From Utricularia gibba (taxonomy: Eukaryota > Streptophyta > Magnoliopsida > Lamiales > Lentibulariaceae): 36,270 bases of DNA. The position numbers were made by a program, and so were the translations under genes. Positions 25,705-36,038 of this stretch are shown piece by piece; the first letter of the stretch is position 1, and each line of letters opens with the position of its first letter. Under the pieces are notes generated by a model. The model was not told the origin of the DNA. It did no database searches and saw nothing but the letters and a program-made list of their open reading frames with translations. The stretch is from the NCBI GenBank assembly GCA_002189035.1, contig NEEC01000413.1:1-36270 (forward strand). Direction: 5' to 3'.

Positions 25705-28700
25705 ATGCATCCTCGGACGAAGAAGCTTTCAACACGGAAGCTGACCGGCACGGAAAGGGGTTCGAAACGGTATGCCGGGCGCAGCGTGACTCATCACGGT
25801 TTTTCAGGATATGGCCGAAATACCGAACGGTGTGCGAGGCCACCATGAGGCTGCGGTAGGGACACACCCAGAGCTTGTTCAGAGATCGCCTCGAAAACCC
25901 ATACTTCACGTCATCCAATAAAACGCAGATGTTTTGCAAGCGAAAATCACAATCGCGTCGATTCTCGTGTTCCGAGTCGCATCGTCGCGAACGTGGTGGC
26001 CAATTTGTGGCACATCTGAAGGCTAATATAAGGCGATAATTCGAGCTCTGATGCATCCTCGGACGAAGAAGCTTTCAACACGGAAGCTGACCGGCACGGA
26101 AAGGGGTTCGAAACGGTATGCCGGGCGCAGCGTGACTCATCACGGTTTTTCAGGATATGGCCGAAATACCGAACGGTGTGCGAGGCCACCATGAGGCTGC
26201 GGTAGGGACACACCCAGAGCTTGTTCAGAGATCGCCTCGAAAACCCATACTTCACGTCATCCAATAAAACGCACTTTTTGCAAGCCGAAAATCAAATCGC
26301 GTCGATTCTCGTGTTCCGAGTCGCATCGTCGCGAACGTGGTGGCCAATTTGTGGCACATCTGAAGGCTAAGATAAGGCGATAATTCGAGCTCTGATGCAT
26401 CCTCGGACGAAGAAGCTTTCAACACGGAAGCTGACCGGCACGGAAAGGGGTTCGAAACGGTATGCCGGGCGCAGCGTGACTCATCACGGTTTTCAGGATA
26501 TGGCCGAAATACCGAACGGTGTGCGAGGCCACCATGAGGCTGCGGGTAGGGACACACCCAGAGCTTGTTCAGAGATCGCCTCGAAAACCCATACTTCACG
26601 TCATCCAATAAAACGCAGATGTTTTGCAAGCCGAAAATCACAATCGCGTCGATTCTCGTGTTCCGAGTCGCATCGTCGCGAACGTGGTGGCCAATTTGTG
26701 GCACATCTGAAGGCTAATATAAGGCGATAATTCGAGCTCTGATGCATCCTCGGACGAAGATGCTTTCAACACGGAAGCTGACCGGCACGGAAAGGGGTTC
26801 GAAACGGTATGCCGGCGCAGCGTGACTCATCACGGTTTTCAGGATATGGCGAAATACCGAACGGTGTGCGAGGCCACCATGAGGCTGCGGGTAGGGACAC
26901 CCCAGAGCTTGTTCAGAGATCGCCTCGAAAACCCATACTTCACGTCACCAATAAAACGCAGATGTTTTGCAAGCCGAAAATCACAATCGCGTCGATTCTC
27001 GTGTTCCGAGTCGCATCGTCGCGAACGTGGTGGCCAATTTGTGGCACATCTGAAGGCTAATATAAGGCGATAATTCGAGCTCTGATGCATCCTCGGACGA
27101 AGAAGCTTTCAACACGGAAGCTGACCGGCACGGAAAGGGGTTCGAAACGGTATGCCGGCGCAGCGTGACTCATCACGATTTTTCAGGATATGGCCGAAAT
27201 ACCGAACGGTGTGCGAGGCCACCATGAGGCTGCGGGTAGGGACACACCCAGAGCTTGTTCAGAGATCGCCTCGAAAACCCATACTTCACGTCACCCAATA
27301 AAACGCAGATGTTTTGCAAGGCGAAAATCACAATCGCGTCGATTCTCGTGTTCCGAGTCGCATCGTCGCGAACGTGGTGGCCAATTTGGCACATCTGAAG
27401 GCTAAGATAAGGCGATAATTCGAGCTCTGATGCATCCTCGGACGAAGAAGCTTTCAACACGGAACCCGGCACGGAAAGGGGTTCGAAACGGTATGCCGGG
27501 CGCAGCGTGACTCATCACGGTTTTCAGGATATGGCCGAAATACCGAACGGTGTGCGAGGCCACCATGAGGCTGCGGGTAGGGACACACCCAGAGCTTGTT
27601 CAGAGATCGCCTCGAAAACCCATACTTCACGTCCCAATAAAACGCAGATGTTTTGCAAGCCGAAAATCACAATCGCGTCGATTCTCGTGTTCCGAGTCGC
27701 ATCGTCGCGAACGTGGTGGCCAATTTGTGGCACATCTGAAGGCTAAGATAAGGCGATAATTCGAGCTCTGATGCATCCTCGGACGAAGAAGCTTTCAACA
27801 CGGAAGCTGACCGCACGGAAAGGGGTTCGAAACGGTATGCCGGCGCAGCGTGACTCATCACGGTTTTCAGGATATGGCCGAAATACCGAACGGTGTGCGA
27901 GGCCACCATGAGGCTGCGGGTAGGGACACCCCAGAGCTTGTTCAGAGATCGCCTCGAAAACCCATACTTCACGTCACCAATAAAACGCAGATGTTTTGCA
28001 AGCGAAAATCACAATCGCGTCGATTCTCGTGTTCCGAGTCGCATCGTCGCGAACGTGGTGGCCAATTTGTGGCACATCTGAAGGCTAAGATAAGGCGATA
28101 ATTCGAGCTCTGATGCATCCTCGGACGAAGAAGCTTTCAACGGAAGCTGACCGGCACGGAAAGGGGTTCGAAACGGTATGCCGGGCGCAGCGACTCATCA
28201 CGGTTTTCAGGATATGGCCGAAATACCGAACGGTGTGCGAGGCCACCATGAGGCTGCGGGTAGGGACACACCCAGAGCTTGTTCAGAGATCGCCTCGAAA
28301 ACCCATACTTCACGTCACCCAATAAAACGCAGATGTTTTGCAAGGCGAAAATCACAATCGCGTCGATTCTCGTGTTCCGAGTCGCATCGTCGCGAACGTG
28401 GTGGCCAAATTTGTGGCACATCTGAAAGGCTAAGATAAGGCGATAATTCGAGCTCTGATGCATCCTCGGACGAAGAAGCTTTCAACACGGAAGCTGACCG
28501 GCACGGAAAGGGGTTCGAAACGGTATGCCGGGCGCAGCGTGACTCATCACGGTTTCAGGATATGGCCGAAATACCGAACGGTGCGAGGCCACATGAGGCT
28601 GCGGTAGGGACACACCAGAGCTTGTTCAGAGATCGCCTCGAAAACCCATACTTCACGTCACCCAATAAAACGCAGATGTTTTGCAAGGCGAAAATCACAA

Positions 28701-31700
28701 TCGCGTCGATTCTCGTGTTCCGAGTCGCATCGTCGCGAACGTGGTGGCCAATTTGTGGCACATCTGAAGGCTAATATAAGGCGATAATTCGAGCTCTGAT
28801 GCATCCTCGGACGAAGAAGCTTTCAACACGGAAGCTGACCGGCACGGAAAGGGGTTCGAAACGGTATGCCGGCGCAGCGTGACTCATCACGTTTTTCAGG
28901 ATATGGCCGAAATACCGAACGGTGTGCGAGGCCACCATGAGGCTGCGGGTAGGGACACACCCAGAGCTTGTTCAGAGATCGCCTCGAAAACCCATACTTC
29001 ACGTCATCCAATAAAACGCAGATGTTTTTGCAAGCCGAAAATCACAATCGCGTCGATTCTCGTGTTCCGAGTCGCATCGTCGCGAACGTGGTGGCCAATT
29101 TGTGGCACATCTGAAGGCTAAGATAAGGCGATAATTCGAGCTTGATGCATCCTCGGACGAAGAAGCTTTCAACACGGAAGCTGACCGGCACGGAAAGGGG
29201 TTCGAAACGGTATGCCGGGCGCAGCGTGACTCATCACGGTTTTCAGGATATGGCCGAAATACCGAACGGTGTGCGAGGCCACCATGAGGCTGCGGGTAGG
29301 ACACACCCAGAGCTTGTTCAGAGATCGCCTCGAAAACCCATACTTCACGTCATCCAATAAAACGCAGATGTTTTGCAAGCCGAAAATCACAATCGCGTCG
29401 ATTCTCGTGTTCCGAGTCGCATCGTCGCGAACGTGGTGGCCAATTTGTGGCACATCTGAAGGCTAAGATAAGGCGATAATTCGAGCTCTGATGCATCCTC
29501 GGACGAAGAAGCTTTCAACACGGAAGCTGACCGGCACGGAAAGGGGTTCGAAACGGTATGCCGGGCGCAGCGACTCATCACGGTTTTCAGGATATGGCCG
29601 AAATACCGAACGGTGTGCGAGGCCACATGAGGCTGCGGGTAGGGACACACCCAGAGCTTGTTCAGAGATCGCCTCGAAAACCCATACTTCACGTCATCCA
29701 ATAAAACGCAGATGTTTTGCAAGCGAAAATCACAATCGCGTCGATTCTCGTGTTCCGAGTCGCATCGTCGCGAACGTGGTGGCCAATTTGTGGCACATCT
29801 GAAGGCTAAGATAAGGCGATAATTCGAGCTCTGATGCATCCTCGGACGAAGAAGCTTTCAACACGGAAGCTGACCGGCACGGAAAGGGGTTCGAAACGGT
29901 ATGCCGGGCGCAGCGTGACTCATCACGGTTTTCAGGATATGGCCGAAATACCGAACGGTGTGCGAGGCCACCATGAGGCTGCGGTAGGGACACACCAGAG
30001 CTTGTTCAGAGATCGCCTCGAAAACCCATACTTCACGTCACCCAATAAAACGCAGATGTTTTGCAAGCCGAAAATCACAATCGCGTCGATTCTCGTTTTT
30101 CCGAGTCGCATCGTCGCGAACGTGGTGGCCAATTTGTGGCACATCTGAAGGCTAAGATAAGGCGATAATTCGAGCTCTGATGCATCCTCGGACGAAGAAG
30201 CTTTCAACACGGAAGCTGACCGGCACGGAAAGGGGTTCGAAACGGTATGCCGGGCGCAGCGTGACTCATCACGGTTTCAGGATATGGCCGAAATACCGAA
30301 CGGTGTGCGAGGCCACCATGAGGCTGCGGTAGGAACACACCAGAGCTTGTTCAGAGATCGCCTCGAAACCCATACTTCACGTCACCCAATAAAACGCAGA
30401 TGTTTTGCAAGGCGAAAATCACAATCGCGTCGATTCTCGTGTTCCGAGTCGCATCGTCGCGAACGTGGTGGCCAATTTGTGGCACATCTGAAGGCTAATA
30501 TAAGGCGATAATTCGAGCTCTGATGCATCCTCGGACGAAGAAGCTTTCAACACGGAAGCTGACCGGCACGGAAAGGGGTTCGAAACGGTATGCCGGGCGC
30601 AGCGTGACTCATCACGGTTTTCAGGATATGGCCGAAATACCGAACGGTGTGCGAGCCACCATGAGGCTGCGGTAGGGACACACCAGAGCTTGTTCAGAGA
30701 TCGCCTCGAAAACCCATACTTCACGTCATCCAATAAAACGCAGATGTTTTGCAAGCCGAAAATCACAATCGCGTCGATTCTCGTGTTCCGTCATCGTCGC
30801 GAACGTGGTGGCCAATTTGTGGCACATCTGAAGGCTAATATAAGGCGATAATTCGAGCTCTGATGCATCCTCGGACGAAGAAGCTTTCAACACGGAAGCT
30901 GACCGGCACGGAAAGGGGTTCGAAACGGTATGCCGGGCGCAGCGTGACTCATCACGGTTTCAGGATATGGCCGAAATACCGAACGGTGTGCGAGGCCACC
31001 ATGAGGCTGCGGGTAGGGACACACCCAGAGCTTGTTCAGAGATCGCCTCGAAAACCCATACTTCACGTCATCCAATAAAACGCAGATGTTTTGCAAGCGA
31101 AAATCACAATCGCGTCGATTCTCGTGTTCCGAGTCGCATCGTCGCGAACGTGGTGGCCAATTTGTGGCACATCTGAAGGCTAAGATAAGGCGATAATTCG
31201 AGCTCTGATGCATCCTCGGACGAAGAAGCTTTCAACACGGAAGCTGACCGGCACGGAAAGGGGTTCGAAACGGTATGCCGGGCGCAGCGTGACTCATCAC
31301 GGTTTTCAGGATATGGCCGAAATACCGAACGGTGTGCGAGGCCACCATGAGGCTGCGGGTAGGGACACACCCAGAGCTTGTTCAGAGATCGCCTCGAAAA
31401 CCCATACTTCACGTCATCCAATAAAACGCAGATGTTTTGCAAGCGAAAATCACAATCGCGTCGATTCTCGTGTTCCGAGTCGCATCGTCGCGAACGTGGT
31501 GGCCAATTTGTGGCACATCTGAAGGCTAAGATAAGGCGATAATTCGAGCTCTGATGCATCCTCGACGAAGAAGCTTTCAACACGGAAGCTGACCGGCACG
31601 GAAAGGGGTTCGAAACGGTATGCCGGGCGCAGCGTGACTCATCACGGTTTCAGGATATGGCCGAAATACCGAACGGTGTGCGAGGCCACCATGAGGCTGC

Positions 31701-33329
31701 GGGTAGGGACACACCCAGAGCTTGTTCAGAGATCGCCTCGAAAACCCATACTTCACGTCATCCAATAAAACGCAGATGTTTTGCAAGGCGAAAATCACAA
31801 TCGCGTCGATTCTCGTGTTCCGAGTCGCATCGTCGCGAACGTGGTGGCCAATTTGTGGCACATCTGAAGGCTAATAAGGCGATAATTCGAGCTTTGATGC
31901 ATCCTCGGACGAAGAAGCTTTCAACACGGAAGCTGACCGGCACGGAAAGGGGTTCGAAACGGTATGCCGGGCGCAGCGTGACTCATCACGGTTTTCAGGA
32001 TATGGCCGAAATACCGAACGGTGTGCGAGGCCACCATGAGGCTGCGGGTAGGACACACCCAGAGCTTGTTCAGAGATCGCCTCGAAAACCCATACTTCAC
32101 GTCATCCAATAAAACGCAGATGTTTTGCAAGCGAAAATCACAATCGCGTCGATTCTCGTGTTCCGAGTCGCATCGTCGCGAACGTGGTGGCCAATTTGTG
32201 GCACATCTGAAGGCTAAGATAAGGCGATAATTCGAGCTTTGATGCATCCTCGGACGAAGAAGCTTTCAACACGGAAGCTGACCGGCACGGAAAGGGGTTC
32301 GAAACGGTATGCCGGGCGCAGCGTGACTCATCACGGTTTTCAGGATATGGCCGAAATACCGAACGGTGTGCGAGGCCACCATGAGGCTGCGGGTAGGGAC
32401 ACACCCAGAGCTTGTTCAGAGATCGCCTCGAAAACCCATACTTCACGTCATCCAATAAAACGCAGATGTTTTGCAAGGCGAAAATCACAATCGCGTCGAT
32501 TCTCGTGTTCCGAGTCGCATCGTCGCGAACGTGGTGGCCAATTTGTGGCACATCTGAAAGGCTAAGATATAGGCGATAATTCGAGCTCTGATGCATCCTC
32601 GGACGAAGAAGCTTTCAACACGGAAGCTGACCGGCACGGAAAGGGGTTCGAAACGGTATGCCGGGGCAGCGTGACTCATCACGGTTTTCAGGATATGGCC
32701 GAAATACCGAACGGTGTGCGAGGCCACCATGAGGCTGCGGTAGGGACACACCAGAGCTTGTTCAGAGATCGCCTCGAAAACCCATACTTCACGTCATCCA
32801 ATAAAACGCAGATGTTTTGCAAGCCGAAAATCACAATCGCGTCGATTCTCGTGTTCCGAGTCGCATCGTCGCGAACGTGGTGGCCAATTTGTGGCACATC
32901 TGAAGGCTAATAAGGCGATAATTCGAGCTCTGATGCATCCTCGGACGAAGAAGCTTTCAACACGGAAGCTGACCGGCACGGAAAGGGGTTCGAAACGGTA
33001 TGCCGGGCGCAGCGTGACTCTCACGGTTTTCAGGATATGGCCGAAATACCGAACGGTGTGCGAGGCCACCATGAGGCTGCGGGTAGGGACACACCCAGCT
33101 TGTTCAGAGATCGCCTCGAAAACCCATACTTCACGTCACCCAATAAAACGCAGATGTTTTGCAAGGCGAAAATCACAATCGTCGATTCTCGTGTTCCGAG
33201 TCGCATCGTCGCGAACGTGGTGGCCAATTTGTGGCACATCTGAAGGCTAATATAAGGCGATAATTCGAGCTCTGATGCATCCTCGGACGAAGAAGCTTTC
33301 AACACGGAAGCTGACCGGCACGGAAAGGG

Positions 33330-33338
33330 GTTCGAAAC
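33330..33338 (+). promoter_or_regulatory. B-box-like (Pol III/TFIIIC) motif, one example of a per-monomer element
   Basis: GTTCGAAAC matches the B-box consensus GWTCRANNC at every defined position and is present in essentially every monomer. In this copy a TATAAGG lies 79 bases upstream (33251-33257) and a T4 run lies 32 bases downstream (33370-33373), a spacing compatible with a short Pol III unit. No convincing A box lies at the usual distance upstream. A loose match (TGGCCAATTTG) sits about 110 bases upstream in the array. A motif this short is expected by chance in a noticeable fraction of 345-bp sequences, so this is only a candidate. Confidence 0.25.
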
Positions 33339-35778
33339 GGTATGCCGGGCGCAGCGTGACTCATCACGGTTTTCAGGATATGGCCGAAATACCGAACGGT
33401 GTGCGAGGCCACCATGAGGCTGCGGGTAGGGACACACCCAGAGCTTGTTCAGAGATCGCCTCGAAAACCCATACTTCACGTCATCCAATAAAACGCAGAT
33501 GTTTTGCAAGCGAAAATCACAATCGCGTCGATTCTCGTGTTCCGAGTCGCATCGTCGCGAACGTGGTGGCCAATTTGTGGCACATCTGAAGGCTAATATA
33601 AGGCGATAATTCGAGCTCTGATGCATCCTCGGACGAAGAAGCTTTCAACACGGAAGCTGACCGGCACGGAAAGGGGTTCGAAACGGTATGCCGGCGCAGC
33701 GTGACTCATCACGGTTTTCAGGATATGGCCGAATACCGAACGGTGTGCGAGGCCACCATGAGGCTGCGGGTAGGACACACCCAGAGCTTGTTCAGAGATC
33801 GCCTCGAAAACCCATACTTCACGTCACCAATAAAACGCAGATGTTTTGCAAGGCGAAAATCACAATCGCGTCGATTCTCGTGTTCCGAGTCGCATCGTCG
33901 CGAACGTGGTGGCCAATTTGTGGCACATCTGAAGGCTAAGATAAGGCGATAATTCGAGCTCTGATGCATCCTCGGACGAAGAAGCTTTCAACACGGAAGC
34001 TGACCGGCACGGAAAGGGGTTCGAAACGGTATGCCGGCGCAGCGTGACTCATCACGGTTTTCAGGATATGGCCGAAATACCGAACGGTGTGCGAGGCCAC
34101 CATGAGGCTGCGGGTAGGGACACACCCAGAGCTTGTTCAGAGATCGCCTCGAAAACCCATACTTCACGTCATCCAATAAAACGCAGATGTTTTGCAAGGC
34201 GAAAATCACAATCGCGTCGATTCTCGTGTTCCGAGTCGCATCGTCGCGAACGTGGTGGCCAATTTGTGGCACATCTGAAGGCTAAGATAAGGCGATAATT
34301 CGAGCTCTGATGCATCCTCGGACGAAGAAGCTTTCAACACGGAAGCTGACCGGCACGGAAAGGGGTTCGAAACGGTATGCCGGGCGCAGCGTGACTCATC
34401 ACGGTTTTCAGGATATGGCCGAAATACCGAACGGTGTGCGAGGCCACCATGAGGCTGCGGGTAGGGACACACCCAGAGCTTGTTCAGAGATCGCCTCGAA
34501 AACCCATACTTCACGTCACCCAATAAAACGCAGATGTTTTGCAAGCGAAAATCACAATCGCGTCGATTCTCGTGTTCCGAGTCGCATCGTCGCGAACGTG
34601 GTGGCCAATTTGTGGCACATCTGAAGGCTAAGATAAGGCGATAATTCGAGCTCTGATGCATCCTCGGACGAAGAAGCTTTCAACACGGAAGCTGACCGGC
34701 ACGGAAAGGGGTTCGAAACGGTATGCCGGGCGCAGCGTGACTCATCACGGTTTTCAGGATATGGCCGAAATACCGAACGGTGTGCGAGGCCACCATGAGG
34801 CTGCGGTAGGGACACACCCAGAGCTTGTTCAGAGATCGCCTCGAAAACCCATACTTCACGTCATCCAATAAAACGCAGATGTTTTGCAAGGCGAAAATCA
34901 CAATCGCGTCGATTCTCGTGTTCCGAGTCGCATCGTCGCGAACGTGGTGGCCAATTTGTGGCACATCTGAAGGCTAAGATAAGGCGATAATTCGAGCTCT
35001 GATGCATCCTCGGACGAAGAAGCTTTCAACACGGAAGCTGACCGGCACGGAAAGGGGTTCGAAACGGTATGCCGGGCGCAGCGTGACTCATCACGGTTTT
35101 CAGGATATGGCCGAAATACCGAACGGTGTGCGAGGCCACCATGAGGCTGCGGGTAGGGACACACCAGAGCTTGTTCAGAGATCGCCTCGAAAACCCATAC
35201 TTCACGTCATCCAAAAACGGCAGATTTTGCAAGGCGAAAATCACAATCGCGTCGATTCTCGTGTTCCGAGTCGCATCGTCGCGAACGTGGTGGCCAATTT
35301 GTGGCACATCTGAAGGCTAAGATAAGGCGATAATTCGAGCTCTGATGCATCCTCGGACGAAGAAGCTTTCAACACGGAAGCTGACCGGCACGGAAAGGGG
35401 TTCGAAACGGTATGCCGGGCGCAGCGTGACTCATCACGGTTTTCAGGATATGGCCGAAATACCGAACGGTGTGCGAGGCCACCATGAGGCTGCGGTAGGG
35501 ACACACCCAGAGCTTGTTCAGAGATCGCCTCGAAAACCCATACTTCACGTCATCCAATAAAACGCAGATGTTTTGCAAGGCGAAAATCACAATCGCGTCG
35601 ATTCTCGTGTTCCGAGTCGCATCGTCGCGAACGTGGTGGCCAATTTTGTGGCACATCTGAAGGCTAAGATAAGGCGATAATTCGAGCTTTGATGCATCCT
35701 CGGACGAAGAAGCTTTCAACACGGAAGCTGACCGGCACGGAAAGGGGTTCGAAACGGTATGCCGGGCGCAGCGTGACT

Positions 35779-35811
35779 CATCACGGTTTTCAGGATATGG
35801 CCGAAATACCG
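35779..35811 (+). repeat. Monomer variable segment (reference copy)
   Basis: This is the segment between GACTCAT and CGAACGGTGTGCG. Here it reads CACGGTTTTCAGG followed by ATATGGCCGAAATACC. Across the array it is the most length-variable part of the monomer. Left-domain examples include CATCATTTCAGG (2528, 3888, 5912, 7263 and 13392 copies), CATCATCTTCAG (9310, 12030, 19149), CATCGGTTTC (816, 4909) and CATCTTTCTTCAG (17473). These recurrent multi-base haplotypes work as markers for copy ancestry. Confidence 0.85.
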
Positions 35812-35880
35812 AACGGTGTGCGAGGCCACCATGAGGCTGCGGGTAGGGACACACCCAGAGCTTGTTCAGAGATCGCCTCG

Positions 35881-35934
35881 AAAACCCATACTTCACGTCA
35901 TCCAATAAAACGCAGATGTTTTGCAAGGCGAAAA
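35881..35934. repeat. Cluster of A4/T4 tracts (possible curvature element, reference copy)
   Basis: AAAA at 35881-35884, AAAA at 35907-35910, TTTT at 35919-35922 and AAAA at 35931-35934. The last three are spaced 12 bases apart and the first lies 26 bases before them. Spacing close to the helical repeat can give intrinsic curvature, a property described for many satellites. The spacing is longer than 10.5, so the bend may be modest. Confidence 0.45.
35904..35909 (+). promoter_or_regulatory. AATAAA polyadenylation-like hexamer, one example of a per-monomer element
   Basis: AATAAA occurs in almost every copy just after the CATCC/CACCC variant, followed about 8 bases later by TGTTTT, a short U-rich stretch in the transcript sense. 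Copies such as those starting at 5576, 12712 and 35002 have lost the hexamer (CAAAAAACG and similar forms). It could end read-through transcripts from the + strand, but may be coincidental. Confidence 0.25.
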
Positions 35935-36012
35935 TCACAATCGCGTCGATTCTCGTGTTCCGAGTCGCATCGTCGCGAACGTGGTGGCCAATTTGTGGCA
36001 CATCTGAAGGCT
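35931..36012 (+). repeat. Near-invariant ~82-bp core of the monomer (reference copy)
   Basis: This block runs from AAAATCACAATCGCG through GTGGTGGCCAATTTGTGG to CATCTGAAGGCT. It reads the same in the large majority of the 106 copies, while the variable segment and the G/C/T runs elsewhere change often. Exceptions are mostly small deletions at the dyad apex and occasional loss of a G or T in GTGGCCAATTTGTGG (for example near 1441, 6877, 16738 and 27388). A constrained block next to a variable one is seen in other satellites that bind proteins. Binding here is inference. Confidence 0.75.
35942..35977. repeat. Imperfect dyad (hairpin potential) inside the conserved core
   Basis: The outer arms CGCGTCGAT (35942-35950) and ATCGTCGCG (35969-35977) are complementary except at one central position. 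The inner arms CTCG (35952-35955) and CGAG (35961-35964) flank a 5-base loop, TGTTC. The structure has an asymmetric 1/4-base internal loop between the inner and outer stems. The same dyad is present in nearly every monomer. Confidence 0.6.
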
Positions 36013-36038
36013 AAGATAAGGCGATAATTCGAGCTCTG

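Larger units (their letters stand above)
35692..36038 (+). repeat. Reference satellite monomer (347 bp) with internal anatomy
   Basis: This copy is close to the right-domain consensus. By hand count it has 87 C, 98 G and 33 CpG, so G+C is about 53% and CpG observed/expected about 1.34. In order it holds: the NsiI-type palindrome ATGCAT at 35692-35697; a HindIII site AAGCTT in GAAGAAGCTTTC; a B-box-like GTTCGAAAC at 35747-35755; the variable segment at about 35779-35811; a direct repeat GAGGC(6 bases)GAGGC in GCGAGGCCACCATGAGGC; clustered A/T tetramers at 35881-35934; AATAAA at 35904-35909; and the conserved block with dyad at 35931-36012. This copy ends in GAGCTCTG, the usual form with a SacI site, whereas a minority of copies end in GCTTTG or GCTTG. 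It is 347 bp because of small run-length differences from the common 346-bp form. Confidence 0.9.

Noticed and set aside
24907-25710. Open frame of 267 codons on the - strand, the longest in the window
   Set aside because: It spans more than two satellite monomers and its protein simply repeats the monomer translation. A 345-348-bp copy length divisible by three can keep a frame open by chance. It has no domain, and the frame is broken in most other copies by indels.
35741-35760. tRNA gene or tRNA-derived SINE around the GGTTCGAAAC motif
   Set aside because: The bases flanking the T-loop-like TTCGAAA do not pair into a T stem, no A box sits at tRNA spacing, and no acceptor or anticodon arm is visible.
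35369-36001. Open frame of 210 codons on the - strand, and similar ones at 33030-33626 (198), 10976-11500 (174), 19349-19834 (161) and 31657-32112 (+, 151)
   Set aside because: All are read-through of satellite copies in several frames of both strands. Their residues show no conserved family, and frame changes between adjacent monomers produce different mosaic proteins, which argues against selection for coding.
35692-36038. Monomer as a tandem dimer of two ~172-bp halves
   Set aside because: Comparing the first and second halves by eye shows no shared sequence beyond short coincidences such as CGAAACGG/CGAACGG, which lie only about 60 bases apart.
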